DNA from: Parapedobacter composti
Lineage (GTDB): Bacteria > Bacteroidota > Bacteroidia > Sphingobacteriales > Sphingobacteriaceae
Length of the DNA: 64,000 bases
Direction: 5' to 3'
Assembly (NCBI RefSeq): GCF_900112315.1
Contig: NZ_FOLL01000006.1
Span: forward strand, 1-64,000
In this document: piece by piece, positions 42,915-51,216 of the stretch
Layout: each line of letters opens with the position of its first letter
How positions within the stretch are numbered: the stretch's first letter is position 1
Program-made: the position numbers and the translations under genes
The notes under the pieces: generated by a model
What the model saw: the letters and a program-made list of their open reading frames with translations, nothing else
The model's database searches: none
Told to the model about the DNA's origin: nothing

Positions 42915-43961
42915 ATGACAGACATTTATTTAGGGTTAATCGAATCTTCGCCTTTACCTATGTGTTTTCTGACCGGCCGGGAGCTGCGCATCGAGATGGC
43001 TAATCCGTCTATGCTGGCAGCCTGGGGCAGGGATGAATCGGTTATCGGGAAGCCGCTTGAAGAGGCCATCCCGGAGATCATCGAGCAGCCCTTTCCGGTG
43101 ATGCTGCGCGAAGTGCTCGACACGGGTATCCCGATGCGGGGCAACGCCGCGAAGGCCTACCATTATATAAAGGGCAAGCTGACCACTTTTTACTACGACT
43201 TTTCGTTTAGGGCGGTTACGGCAAGCGAAGGAATCCAGGGTGTAGCGGTAATTGCATATGATGTGACCGATCAGGTAAGGGAAAAGAAGGCCCGCGACCG
43301 GTTCATTTCTGTGGTAAGCCACCAGTTCAACACCCCGCTGACATCGGTAATGGCCTATGGGCAGGTGATTGAAAAGGAGCTCAGGGAAGGTAACTATGCC
43401 AAGTGCCAGGAACTGGTAGCGAAGATGAACGCGAACACCCGCAAGCTTTCAAAATTGGTGGAGGAGTTACTGGACGTCGCTTCTTTTGAGCCGCCCCGCC
43501 CGGTGAGCCAGCATAGCTTTACCTGTGCCGACGTGGTGGATGAAGTGCTTACTGAAATGAACCTGGGCCAGGCAGTGCAGGTAGCCGTGCCCGAGCAGAT
43601 CAGGGCGTGTGCCAGCGTTTCGACCACCAAGAAAATCCTGAAGTACCTGATAGAAAATGCCGTGCGGTTTTCGCCGGTGGAACAGTCGGTATCCCTCTCA
43701 GCCACGACGTTGAACGAACAGGTGGTAAAATTCATGGTTTCCGACAGGGGGGTAGGTATCAGCAAAGATGAGCAGACCCGAATTTTCGCGAAATACTATA
43801 AATCTACGAGAAACGCGCTTCCCTGGCAGAACGGGTTGGGTGTAGGCCTGTTCAAAGCATCAAAACTGGTGCAGGCCGAAGGCGGGCAACTGTGGGTGGA
43901 GAGCAACGGGCTGAACCAGGGGGCAGCGTTTTGTTTCACGCTGCGGAACGGTATAACATGA
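42915..43961 (+). CDS. PAS-domain sensor histidine kinase
   Basis: 348 aa from ATG 42915; a TTG at 42891 is an alternative start. There are no membrane segments. A PAS domain occupies about 8-130 (SPLPMCFLTGRELRIEMANP, VIGKPLEEAIPEIIEQPFPV). HisKA follows with the H-box VVSHQFNTPLTS, where Gln replaces the usual Glu/Asp after the phospho-His. HATPase_c has LKYLIENAVRFSPVEQ (N-box), VSDRGVGISKDEQ (G1) and WQNGLGVGLFKAS (G2). It is a soluble orphan kinase with no response regulator next to it. The next gene downstream is a cold-shock protein. Confidence 0.9.
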   Translation: MTDIYLGLIESSPLPMCFLTGRELRIEMANPSMLAAWGRDESVIGKPLEEAIPEIIEQPFPVMLREVLDTGIPMRGNAAKAYHYIKGKLTTFYYDFSFRAVTASEGIQGVAVIAYDVTDQVREKKARDRFISVVSHQFNTPLTSVMAYGQVIEKELREGNYAKCQELVAKMNANTRKLSKLVEELLDVASFEPPRPVSQHSFTCADVVDEVLTEMNLGQAVQVAVPEQIRACASVSTTKKILKYLIENAVRFSPVEQSVSLSATTLNEQVVKFMVSDRGVGISKDEQTRIFAKYYKSTRNALPWQNGLGVGLFKASKLVQAEGGQLWVESNGLNQGAAFCFTLRNGIT

Positions 43962-43992
43962 CCGGCCGCGCTAGGATTAAAAATAAAAAAAC

Positions 43993-44022
43993 TTGGTTTT
44001 CAAATATTTATTGTTATCTTTA
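43993..44022 (+). promoter_or_regulatory. Promoter of the cold-shock gene (TTG-N19-TATCTTTA)
   Basis: TTG at 43993-43995 and TATCTTTA at 44015-44022 have a 19-nt spacer, close to the Bacteroidota -33/-7 consensus. The remaining 37 nt to the ATG at 44060 are very T-rich, giving a short AU-rich leader. Confidence 0.6.
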
Positions 44023-44059
44023 TACCAATTAATTAATTTTTTTATTTTATTCCATTACC

Positions 44060-44251
44060 ATGCAGGAAGGCGTAGTAAAATTCTTCAATGAAACCAAAGG
44101 TTTCGGCTTCATCACCCCCAACGACGGCGGACGTGAGATTTTTGTCCACACATCGGGGTTGAAAGACCGTATCCGTGAGAATGACGATGTTTCATTTGAA
44201 GTACAGCAGGGCCAAAAAGGCCTAAACGCAGTAAATGTAAAACGGATCTAA
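44060..44251 (+). CDS. Cold-shock domain protein
   Basis: 63 aa, a single OB-fold cold-shock domain with both nucleic-acid-binding motifs: KGFGFI (RNP1) and IFVHTSG (RNP2). It begins [20 protein letters not shown] and has the usual length of CspA-family proteins in Bacteroidota. It binds single-stranded RNA/DNA and can melt RNA structure. It has its own promoter and terminator, so it is monocistronic. Confidence 0.95.
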   Translation: MQEGVVKFFNETKGFGFITPNDGGREIFVHTSGLKDRIRENDDVSFEVQQGQKGLNAVNVKRI

Positions 44252-44279
44252 TTCATTTTTCAGCTATTGTAACGACCAC

Positions 44280-44304
44280 CCACCTTCCGGTAGGTGGTTT
44301 TTTT
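44280..44304 (+). terminator. Rho-independent terminator after the cold-shock gene
   Basis: CCACCT (44280-44285) pairs with AGGTGG (44292-44297) around a 6-nt loop and is followed by seven T (44298-44304). The SDR start codon follows immediately at 44305. Confidence 0.8.
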
Positions 44305-45036
44305 ATGCATATGGACCAACAAAGGATTATCATTATCGGGGCAACTTCGGGCATTGGCCGTGCGCTGGCCGAAATATATGTGCGCAACGGCTGGACGGTG
44401 GGGGTTACGGGCCGCCGGAAGGAATTGCTGGACACGCTGGTTGCCGCCCATCCGGGGAGGGTGGTGGCAGCGGCGTTTGACGTTACGGAAGAAGCGGACT
44501 GCACGGACCGCCTGGAAGCACTGATTGCCGCCCTGGGCGGTGTTGACGTTATTGTCATCAGTGCGGGCGGAGGGGCCATGAACCCACCGCTTGACTATGA
44601 ACTTGAACGCGCGACGGTGGAACTGAATGTGCGTGCGTTTACACGTTTGGCGGTGTGGGCCTATCATGAACTATCGCGGCGCGGCGGCGGGCAGCTGGCG
44701 GCAATAACCTCTGTGGCGGGCACGCGCGGGAGCCGGCAGGCGCCGGCATACAGCGCCACCAAAGCCTTTCAGATAGCTTATCTGGAGGGATTGCAGCAAA
44801 AGGCGCGGAACGCCGGCGGGCAGGTGCGGGTGACGGATATCAGGCCCGGCTTCGTTAAGACAAAGCTGGTAGCGGGTATGCCGAACCGGTTTTGGGAGGC
44901 CGATGTGGAACGTGCGGCCCGGCAGATTCATCAGGGGCTGGCCGGCCGCAAGCGTGTTATCTACGTGACCAAGCGGTGGCGCTTGGTGGCATGGATTTAC
45001 CGCATAGCGCCCCGGTGGCTGCTTGAACGGTTGTAA
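44305..45036 (+). CDS. SDR family NAD(P)-dependent oxidoreductase
   Basis: 243 aa. The Rossmann nucleotide-binding motif IIGATSGIGRALAE is followed by VTGRR, which suggests NADP preference, then VISAGGG (NNAG equivalent), the catalytic Ser in ITSVAG and the active-site YSATK. It belongs to the classical short-chain dehydrogenase family; the substrate is unknown. The ATG (or a second ATG at 44311, MDQQRI) lies directly at the end of the terminator of the cold-shock gene, so its own promoter must overlap that region. It converges on the OstA-like gene. Confidence 0.9.
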   Translation: MHMDQQRIIIIGATSGIGRALAEIYVRNGWTVGVTGRRKELLDTLVAAHPGRVVAAAFDVTEEADCTDRLEALIAALGGVDVIVISAGGGAMNPPLDYELERATVELNVRAFTRLAVWAYHELSRRGGGQLAAITSVAGTRGSRQAPAYSATKAFQIAYLEGLQQKARNAGGQVRVTDIRPGFVKTKLVAGMPNRFWEADVERAARQIHQGLAGRKRVIYVTKRWRLVAWIYRIAPRWLLERL

Positions 45037-45069
45037 CCTGGTATCTCTGGTATCAGGCAGCTGACGTTC

Positions 45070-47514
45070 TTACAGCGGCGCGCGCTGCGGTGCTGCGTTC
45101 CGCCGGTTTGGCGGTAAGGCCGCATCGTTGCGCGTATCCGGCCGATCGGTACCGTCAGGTATATCTGGCGCATTCTCCGAAGGCGACAGTTCGGTAGGCG
45201 GCGGATCCTCCCCGGTTAACGGGCGGCCACCCGTGGTGTCTGTGCGGGCGGTATCGGCCGGTATGGCTATGCCGGCATCGGCAGGAGGGCGCTGCCGCGC
45301 AAGGAGGTCTTCCTTGGAAGTGGGGCGGTCGCCGGGCTTCCACACAAAGCCGTCCAGTATTTCGGCCTCCTGCGGAATCAAATGAATGGGGTATAACTTG
45401 CTGTCCAATCGGCGGATAGGGATGAAATGGGTAATGGCATTGCTATCCAGCAGGATCTTGAAGCGGCTGGCACGGCTATGGTACATGTCAGTGAAGATTC
45501 CCCGCTTGTCATTCACCAGGTAATACAAGCTTTCGGCATTACCATCGACAAACATCCGCTCCAGTTCATTGTTTTTAAAGAAGCCGGTGATCTGGCGGCC
45601 CTTGACCTGATTGTATTTGCTGGAATCTAATTGCGTATTTACGATAAAGGCATTACCCACGAACAGCATGTTGTCCAGCTGTTCATTGCGTATTTGCATA
45701 TAAATCGTGTCGGCCGTCATCTGCGACCCCTGCGCCCATATCATGGGTCGGCCGAAGAAGCGCATCATCGAATCCGGATATCCGTAGTATACAGAATCGG
45801 CTACCGCCTGGAGATCGGATTTAAAAAGCCGGACATTGTAATAGGCCTTGACGATACGGGTACGTGCCGTGTCATTGGCCAACGAATCTTTAGGGATCGT
45901 ATCCTTGACCGCAGGGCGCAAAAGCGCCGCGGCGGCCTCGGCCATGAGGCTGTCTGCCTCTCCGCCGGATGGGATAACGACCTGCGACCGCAGCAGGCTA
46001 TCGGCCACCAGGTTCTTTGCGAGGGCATCATGGCCGAGCTGCGTAGCCAACGGTACAGCCTCTACCCGCTGGATGTGGGTGTTCAGGACGGCAGCGTCCG
46101 TTTTGGCGGCCAGATCTGCCGCCACCGAGTCTTTATAGGCAATCGCCAAGCTATCGGACGGTGCGCGCAGCGTATCGGGCGGCGACGGCGTACCGTCAGG
46201 CACAGGCGATGCGGTATCGGGCTGCACCGCCAAGGAATCCGCGGCAGGAGGCTGCTGCAGCGCGTCTAAGCCGATGGCTGCCGCGGCGGTGTCTGTTAAA
46301 CCGGCGTCGTCCGGATCCAGGGGATCCTCGCCGTAATCCTGATCTTCATAGTCCATGATTTCGCCCCCTTCGCGGTCGAGGTCGAACACCTTGGGCACGT
46401 AATCTTTCAGCCGGATGAGCTGGGAGAACAGCGTATCGGCCGTCATGTAGATAGTATCGACAGCCGGGCGGCTGGCCGGCGGCATGCCGAGGCTGTCGGC
46501 GGATCGCGCCAGCGTATCGGTATCCGGCAGGGTAAGTGAAGGGGCGCCGACGCTATCTATCGGTGTTGCGACGCTATCTATCGGTGTTGCGATGCTACCT
46601 ACGGCCGAGGTATCGGAAGCCGTCGTGTCGTTGCGTGTGACGGTGACTACAAGCGGCCGTTCGGTCATGGTGATGGATTCGTTGTCACTACGATATAACC
46701 CCATGCCGCCGTAAGCAAAAAATTGGTCGGCCGTATCAATGAATACCACGTTGTTGACCGCCCTGCCGACGCCCACCTGTCCGTCGTAATACAGGCTGTC
46801 GCCCCGCAGAAAGCGGCTTCCCTCGGTGTAGAGGTTGTTGTGATCAAACCAGGCCTGCTTTGTTTCGGTATTGTATTCGCCACGTTCGGTATACAGGTTT
46901 TCACCGCCATGACCCTTGATGTTGGTGGGACCGTAGAAATAGGTCATTTTGGTTGCCGAATTATAGCGCATGGTGTCTGTAAAGATGTTTACATCCGGTG
47001 TGCGGACAACCACGTTATGACGGAAATAAGCGTCTTTTGTATTATCAAAATAATAGGCGTTGCGACTGGTAATGGTATCGGTAGTGTTGACGATGCGGCC
47101 GCCCCCCGTATAGGTGCCCACGTGGGTGTTCATGTTGTAAGTAAGGTAGTTGGTGGTGAGCACGGCATTGCCGTCTACCATGCGCACGTTGTTGGTGAGT
47201 GTGGCCAGCCGGGTATCTACCGTATAGTGGAGCTTATCGGCATAGATAACCGTGCCGTTGGGCTGGGTGATGATGACCTTGCCGAACGCTTCGAAAAACT
47301 GCCGTGCCTCGTTGTCTTTATAGAGGTACCCGCTGTCTGCCGATAAGGTGGAGCCGTTGTGTTCATACACGGGCCGGTAATGGATTGTCAGGTTTTTCGA
47401 GGGGTTGACGCGGCTGTATGAGGAAGAGATGAGCCGTAGCACGTTGCCCTGCTGTGCGTGCAGGGACAAAGCGGCCATCATGGCCAGCGAGACGAGCAAC
47501 AGGCATTTCTTCAC
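45070..47514 (-). CDS. OstA-like protein (LptA/LptD N-terminal-type domain)
   Basis: 814 aa with a signal peptide (MKKCLLLVSLAMMAALSLHA, then QQG). Residues about 25-280 form an OstA-like beta-jellyroll region (LSADSGYLYKDNEARQFFEA, VIYADKLHYTVDTRLATLTN, TTNYLTYNMNTHVGTYTGGG), as in LPS-transport proteins. Residues about 290-520 are a Pro/Ser/Thr/Asp-rich low-complexity insert containing a 7-residue duplication (ATPIDSV twice). A second OstA-type region follows (AVADSVYYGYPDSMMRFFGR, FIVNTQLDSSKYNQVKGRQI) with an acidic, Pro-rich tail. It probably takes part in LPS transport across the periplasm. It is divergent from tilS. Confidence 0.85.
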   Translation of the reverse strand: MKKCLLLVSLAMMAALSLHAQQGNVLRLISSSYSRVNPSKNLTIHYRPVYEHNGSTLSADSGYLYKDNEARQFFEAFGKVIITQPNGTVIYADKLHYTVDTRLATLTNNVRMVDGNAVLTTNYLTYNMNTHVGTYTGGGRIVNTTDTITSRNAYYFDNTKDAYFRHNVVVRTPDVNIFTDTMRYNSATKMTYFYGPTNIKGHGGENLYTERGEYNTETKQAWFDHNNLYTEGSRFLRGDSLYYDGQVGVGRAVNNVVFIDTADQFFAYGGMGLYRSDNESITMTERPLVVTVTRNDTTASDTSAVGSIATPIDSVATPIDSVGAPSLTLPDTDTLARSADSLGMPPASRPAVDTIYMTADTLFSQLIRLKDYVPKVFDLDREGGEIMDYEDQDYGEDPLDPDDAGLTDTAAAAIGLDALQQPPAADSLAVQPDTASPVPDGTPSPPDTLRAPSDSLAIAYKDSVAADLAAKTDAAVLNTHIQRVEAVPLATQLGHDALAKNLVADSLLRSQVVIPSGGEADSLMAEAAAALLRPAVKDTIPKDSLANDTARTRIVKAYYNVRLFKSDLQAVADSVYYGYPDSMMRFFGRPMIWAQGSQMTADTIYMQIRNEQLDNMLFVGNAFIVNTQLDSSKYNQVKGRQITGFFKNNELERMFVDGNAESLYYLVNDKRGIFTDMYHSRASRFKILLDSNAITHFIPIRRLDSKLYPIHLIPQEAEILDGFVWKPGDRPTSKEDLLARQRPPADAGIAIPADTARTDTTGGRPLTGEDPPPTELSPSENAPDIPDGTDRPDTRNDAALPPNRRNAAPQRAPL
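46550..46591. repeat. In-frame 21-bp tandem duplication in the OstA-like gene
   Basis: Two identical copies of a 21-bp unit (46550-46570 and 46571-46591) lie in the low-complexity part of the OstA-like gene, followed by a diverged third partial copy. They encode the repeated SVATPID heptapeptide. Being in frame, copy-number change would alter the linker length only. Confidence 0.8.
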
Positions 47515-47572
47515 GGGGCAAACTTAGGTAAAATGCATTGCATTCACGAACACCAAAAACATTGTTTTTTTA

Positions 47573-47580
47573 TACCTTTG
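47573..47580 (+). promoter_or_regulatory. -7 box (TACCTTTG) 5 nt before the tilS start
   Basis: TACCTTTG fully matches TAnnTTTG and ends 5 nt before ATG 47586, predicting a leaderless or nearly leaderless mRNA. No clear -33 box is visible. Confidence 0.5.
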
Positions 47581-47585
47581 GGCGT

Positions 47586-48911
47586 ATGGGCCTACAGGAA
47601 CGTTTTATCCAATACGTGCATGAACAAGCACTGTGCCAACCGCATGAACGTATCCTCGTTGCGGTGAGCGGCGGCAAAGATTCGGTGCTGCTGGCTCACC
47701 TTTTTGCGGAGGCGGGCTACGCGATAGGCCTTGCGCATTGCAACTTCCGGTTGCGGGGCGAAGCGGCTGACGCCGACGAGCTGCTCGTAGCTGAATTGGC
47801 CGAACGCTTGGGTGTGCCGTTTCATGTGACGGCCTTTGATACCGAAGGCCATGCCCGGGAGCACGGTATTTCCATCCAGATGGCGGCCCGGGAATTGCGG
47901 TATGCATGGTTTGAGCAGGTGCGGGCCGCCCAGGGATACGACCATATCGCCGTGGCGCACCATCAGAGCGACCATGCGGAGACGCTGTTGCTTAACCTGG
48001 TGCGGGGAACGGGGATATGGGGGCTACGGGGTATACAGCCCCGGCGCGACCATATCATCCGGCCGCTGCTCTTCCTGCGCGCGGAGGAAATACAAGCCCA
48101 TGTGCATCGCCTTGGCGTGATTTACCGCGACGATGCCTCTAATTTTTCCACCAAGTATGCCCGCAACAAGATCCGGCTGGAAGTCATTCCCAGGCTCCGA
48201 GAACTGAACCCCGAGCTGGAGCGCACGATGGCCGCCAACATGGCACGTTTTGCGGACGCCTGCACGGTATTGCATGGCTATGTTGAGGGGTTGCGGAGCA
48301 GCCTCTTTGAGGTCCGCCATAACGAGTGGCATATTTCCATTGCCGGCCTGATGGCGTTGCATCCGCTTCCGTTTCTGCTGTATGAGCTGTTCCGCCCTTA
48401 TGGGTTTACGGAAGCCGTGATGGCCGATGTGGCCCGCACGCTGCCGGGCACGCCGGGAAAGTGGTTCGCTTCCCCGGCATACGAGCTGCACATCGACCGG
48501 GGGAAGCTGGTGCTCCGTCGCACGGCGGTGCCTGCTCCCGGAGCCGCGATTATCACTGAGCCGGGGAAAGAAGTATATTGGGGCGGACACCGGTTTGCGG
48601 TGAACGTGACGACGGATACGGCTATCCGGCGTGAACCCCATGCGGTGCAGCTGGACGCCGACAAGGTTGTTTTTCCCATATGCATACGCACATGGCAGGA
48701 AGGGGATGCGTTTTACCCGCTGGGGATGGGGGGGCGCAAGAAACTGAGTGACCTTTTGGTGTCGTTGAAGATACCGGCATACCGTAAAGCTGCGGTACCC
48801 ATTGTGGTGAACGGCAACGATGACATCCTGTGGGTAGCCCCCTACCGGATGGACGAACGTTATAAAATTACAGGCAAAACAAAAAAAGTGGTTACTTTAG
48901 CATATTTTTGA
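47586..48911 (+). CDS. tilS: tRNA(Ile)-lysidine synthase
   Basis: 441 aa from ATG 47586 (MGLQERFIQYVHEQALCQPH); an upstream frame would run through the promoter box. The PP-loop VAVSGGKDSVLLAH is at about 27-40. HCNFRLRGEAADADE, VAHHQSDHAETLLLNLVRGT, and RDDASNFSTKYARNKIR are TilS motifs, and a C-terminal TilS domain ends with KKLSDLLVSLKIPAYRKAAV. The enzyme forms lysidine at C34 of tRNA-Ile(CAU) using ATP and lysine, and is essential for AUA decoding. The next gene starts 4 bp downstream. Confidence 0.95.
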   Translation: MGLQERFIQYVHEQALCQPHERILVAVSGGKDSVLLAHLFAEAGYAIGLAHCNFRLRGEAADADELLVAELAERLGVPFHVTAFDTEGHAREHGISIQMAARELRYAWFEQVRAAQGYDHIAVAHHQSDHAETLLLNLVRGTGIWGLRGIQPRRDHIIRPLLFLRAEEIQAHVHRLGVIYRDDASNFSTKYARNKIRLEVIPRLRELNPELERTMAANMARFADACTVLHGYVEGLRSSLFEVRHNEWHISIAGLMALHPLPFLLYELFRPYGFTEAVMADVARTLPGTPGKWFASPAYELHIDRGKLVLRRTAVPAPGAAIITEPGKEVYWGGHRFAVNVTTDTAIRREPHAVQLDADKVVFPICIRTWQEGDAFYPLGMGGRKKLSDLLVSLKIPAYRKAAVPIVVNGNDDILWVAPYRMDERYKITGKTKKVVTLAYF

Positions 48912-48915
48912 GCCG

Positions 48916-49401
48916 ATGGAGCAAAAACCGATTTTTATAGAAAACCAATACATGGGGCGCGACCGCAGCTGGGTGAGCGTGCGGCTGGTGCTGGCGCTGT
49001 TTTGCTTCATCGCCTACTACATCAACATCGACCGGGAAAGCGAAAGTCAATTGTTTCTGCTGGTGGGATGTGCCATCCTGTTTGTTTCCATTGTGATGAT
49101 GTACATGCTGCAATACCGCATTACCGTTGAAGAAGGCAGCGTGAAACTAAGCGGGCTGTGGACAACCCGCTTAGTGAAGATTGACCTGAACAGTATTGTG
49201 AAGGTGGAGGCGAAACCTTACAGCAGATTTTTTATCAATAACCCTGTATATAACCTCCATACAAAGGGACGGATACGGTTTTATGCAGGCGGAAGGGATG
49301 CCGTATGGCTGACCGACCGTGACGGACTGGTTTACGTGATTGGCACACAGCGGCCGGTAGAACTCAAGCAAGCCGTCAAGAAAGCCAAAGGCGAAGCGTA
49401 A
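48916..49401 (+). CDS. Small membrane protein with two TM helices and a C-terminal PH-like domain
   Basis: 161 aa, not assigned to a named family. After a short polar start there are two hydrophobic helices (about 22-38, VSVRLVLALFCFIAYYIN, and about 45-66, LFLLVGCAILFVSIVMMYML). A beta-rich cytoplasmic domain follows (YRITVEEGSVKLSGLWTTRL, VKIDLNSIVKVEAKPYSRFF, DRDGLVYVIGTQRPVELKQA) resembling bacterial PH-like domains. It starts 4 bp after tilS, so it is probably co-transcribed. Function unknown. Confidence 0.7.
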   Translation: MEQKPIFIENQYMGRDRSWVSVRLVLALFCFIAYYINIDRESESQLFLLVGCAILFVSIVMMYMLQYRITVEEGSVKLSGLWTTRLVKIDLNSIVKVEAKPYSRFFINNPVYNLHTKGRIRFYAGGRDAVWLTDRDGLVYVIGTQRPVELKQAVKKAKGEA

Positions 49402-49467
49402 TTTGTCAGCCATTCGTTAAAGTTGGTTAAAATGCCCTTGAGAAAAGGGTGCTTAACCTTTTTTTTG

Positions 49468-49475
49468 TATGTTTG
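49468..49475 (+). promoter_or_regulatory. -7 box (TATGTTTG) 4 nt before the DUF4834 start
   Basis: TATGTTTG matches TAnnTTTG and ends 4 nt before ATG 49480, again predicting a leaderless mRNA. The flanking T-rich run may act as a weak -33 substitute. Confidence 0.4.
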
Positions 49476-49479
49476 TGAT

Positions 49480-49776
49480 ATGACTGCATTATTGAAGTTT
49501 TTATTGATAGCGATAGCCATCCTGTGGTTGATACGCGTGCTGGCACGGCTGCTTTTCCCCTGGGTGATGCGCGAGCTGACACAGCGGATGATGAAGGATG
49601 CCCAGCGTCAGTACCAGCGCCATAGCGGAACACAACAGCAACGGGGAGGCCGGCAGCCTAAGCCTGACGGCGAAATACGGATAGACTACGTACCGCCACA
49701 GGCCAAATCTAAGCGGGGCGCCAAACGTGCCGGGGAATTCGTGGAGTTTGAAGAAATCAAGTCGTCAGCAGAATAG
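49480..49776 (+). CDS. DUF4834 family protein
   Basis: 98 aa from ATG 49480 (MTALLKFLLIAIAILWLIRV). A single N-terminal membrane helix is followed by a short amphipathic segment (LLFPWVMRELTQRMMKDAQR), a Gln/Gly/Arg-rich linker, and the conserved C-terminal GEIRIDYVPPQAK with an acidic end (AGEFVEFEEIKSSAE). This is the DUF4834 layout, a small Bacteroidota protein usually encoded next to recF. Function unknown. Confidence 0.82.
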   Translation: MTALLKFLLIAIAILWLIRVLARLLFPWVMRELTQRMMKDAQRQYQRHSGTQQQRGGRQPKPDGEIRIDYVPPQAKSKRGAKRAGEFVEFEEIKSSAE

Positions 49777-49789
49777 CCGGCAAAAACCT

Positions 49790-49797
49790 TACCTTTG
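49790..49797 (+). promoter_or_regulatory. -7 box (TACCTTTG) 5 nt before the recF start
   Basis: TACCTTTG ends 5 nt before ATG 49803, the same sequence and spacing as at tilS, again predicting a leaderless transcript. Confidence 0.5.
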
Positions 49798-49802
49798 TAG
49801 GT

Positions 49803-50942
49803 ATGTGGCTGAAACAACTGTCCATACTGAATTTCAAGAATTATACCGAAGCCACGCTCCACTTCGCTCCCGAAGCGAACGCCTTTACGGGCAGCAACGG
49901 TGCAGGCAAGACCAACCTGCTTGACGCCATCCATTACCTATCGCTCTGCAAAAGTTATTTTAACCCGATAGATTCCCAGCAGATTAAGCAGGGTGAAGAC
50001 TGGTTTATGGTGCAGGGCGAATTTGACCAGGAAGGGAGGACGGACGTGGTTGCCTGCAGCCTCAAACGCAACCAGAAAAAGCAATTCAGAAGAAACAAGA
50101 AGGAATATACACGCTTAGCCGATCACATCGGCCGATTTCCGCTGGTAATGATTTCGCCGAACGATTCGGCCATCGTGACGGACGGCAGTGAGGAACGGCG
50201 GCGCTTTGTGGACAACGTGATTTCCCAGACCGACCTGCGATACCTCGATGCATTAATCGCTTATAACCGTTGCCTGGTGCAGCGCAATAGCCTGTTGAAG
50301 CAAGCCGCGAAAAGCGGGGTGCTGGATAAGGGGCTGCTGGAGGTGCTGAACATGCAGCTGGTGGACACGGGCATCCCGATATTTGAGAAGCGACAGGCGT
50401 TTATGGCTGAGTTTATCCCTGAATTTGACCGGCATTACCGGTTTCTCACGGAAACGGCCGAGCAGGTATCGCTTGTCTATGAATCGCCGTTAATGGAGGC
50501 CGCTTTTGCCGATCTGCTGGAGCAGAGCCTGGAGCGCGACCGCCTGCTGGAGCGTACCACCGTGGGTATCCATAAAGACGACCTGCTGTTTTCCATACAC
50601 GGCAATATGCCGCTGAAGAAGTTCGGTTCGCAGGGGCAGCAGAAATCGTTCCTTATCGCGCTGAAGCTGGCACAGTACAGCTTCCTGCACCGGCAGAAGG
50701 GCTTTAAACCGCTGCTGCTGCTCGACGATATTTTTGACAAGCTGGATGAACAGCGTACGCGCAAACTGATGCAGATGGTGTCTGCAGATGACTTCGGCCA
50801 GATATTCCTCACTGATACCGATGCGGTGCGTATAAGCCGTATATTTGATGAAATAGACCGGAAGATACGGGTGTTCGACATCAGCCGTGGCATGGTTAAC
50901 CAACCTTTAAAACTGTATGACGATGAGCCGCAGGGGCAATGA
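49803..50942 (+). CDS. recF: DNA replication/repair protein RecF
   Basis: 379 aa. The N-terminal RecF start MWLKQLSILNFKNYTEATLH is followed by the Walker A motif TGSNGAGKTNLLDAIHYLSL, FPLVMISPNDSAIVTDGSEE with RRRFVDNVISQ, the ABC signature region FGSQGQQKSFLIALKLAQ, and Walker B LLLLDDIFDKLDEQR. RecF binds gapped DNA and helps RecO/RecR load RecA. The DUF721 gene overlaps its 3' end. Confidence 0.95.
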   Translation: MWLKQLSILNFKNYTEATLHFAPEANAFTGSNGAGKTNLLDAIHYLSLCKSYFNPIDSQQIKQGEDWFMVQGEFDQEGRTDVVACSLKRNQKKQFRRNKKEYTRLADHIGRFPLVMISPNDSAIVTDGSEERRRFVDNVISQTDLRYLDALIAYNRCLVQRNSLLKQAAKSGVLDKGLLEVLNMQLVDTGIPIFEKRQAFMAEFIPEFDRHYRFLTETAEQVSLVYESPLMEAAFADLLEQSLERDRLLERTTVGIHKDDLLFSIHGNMPLKKFGSQGQQKSFLIALKLAQYSFLHRQKGFKPLLLLDDIFDKLDEQRTRKLMQMVSADDFGQIFLTDTDAVRISRIFDEIDRKIRVFDISRGMVNQPLKLYDDEPQGQ

Positions 50943-51216
50943 CATGACCATCAAGGAAGCTATCGAGAAAATGCTCGACGTATATAAGCTGCGCCGTAAA
51001 TTCGATGAAACATCACTGCTGTCTGCCTGGCCTGAGCTGATGGGGAGTGCCATTGCCAACCGCACCAAGCAGATTTACATCCGTGACCGCAAACTGTTTG
51101 TCAAAGTAGAATCGTCGGTCATCAAGAATGAACTCCTGTTGATGCGCTCCCAAATCATCGGCCGCATGAACGAGCACGTGGGACAGGTGGTTATTGAAGA
51201 CCTTGTGGTGCTATGA
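50923..51216 (+). CDS. DUF721 family protein (DciA-like)
   Basis: 97 aa from ATG 50923 (MSRRGNDMTIKEAIEKMLDV), overlapping the recF end by 20 bp. ATG 50917 and 50944 are alternatives; I prefer the one retaining the RGNDMTIKEAI start usual in the family. The core includes TSLLSAWPELMGSAIANRTK and LFVKVESSVIKNELLLMRSQ, the KH-like fold of DUF721. Related DciA proteins load the replicative helicase. The context after recF is typical for Bacteroidota. The stop overlaps the convergent response-regulator stop by 6 bp. Confidence 0.85.
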   Translation: MSRRGNDMTIKEAIEKMLDVYKLRRKFDETSLLSAWPELMGSAIANRTKQIYIRDRKLFVKVESSVIKNELLLMRSQIIGRMNEHVGQVVIEDLVVL

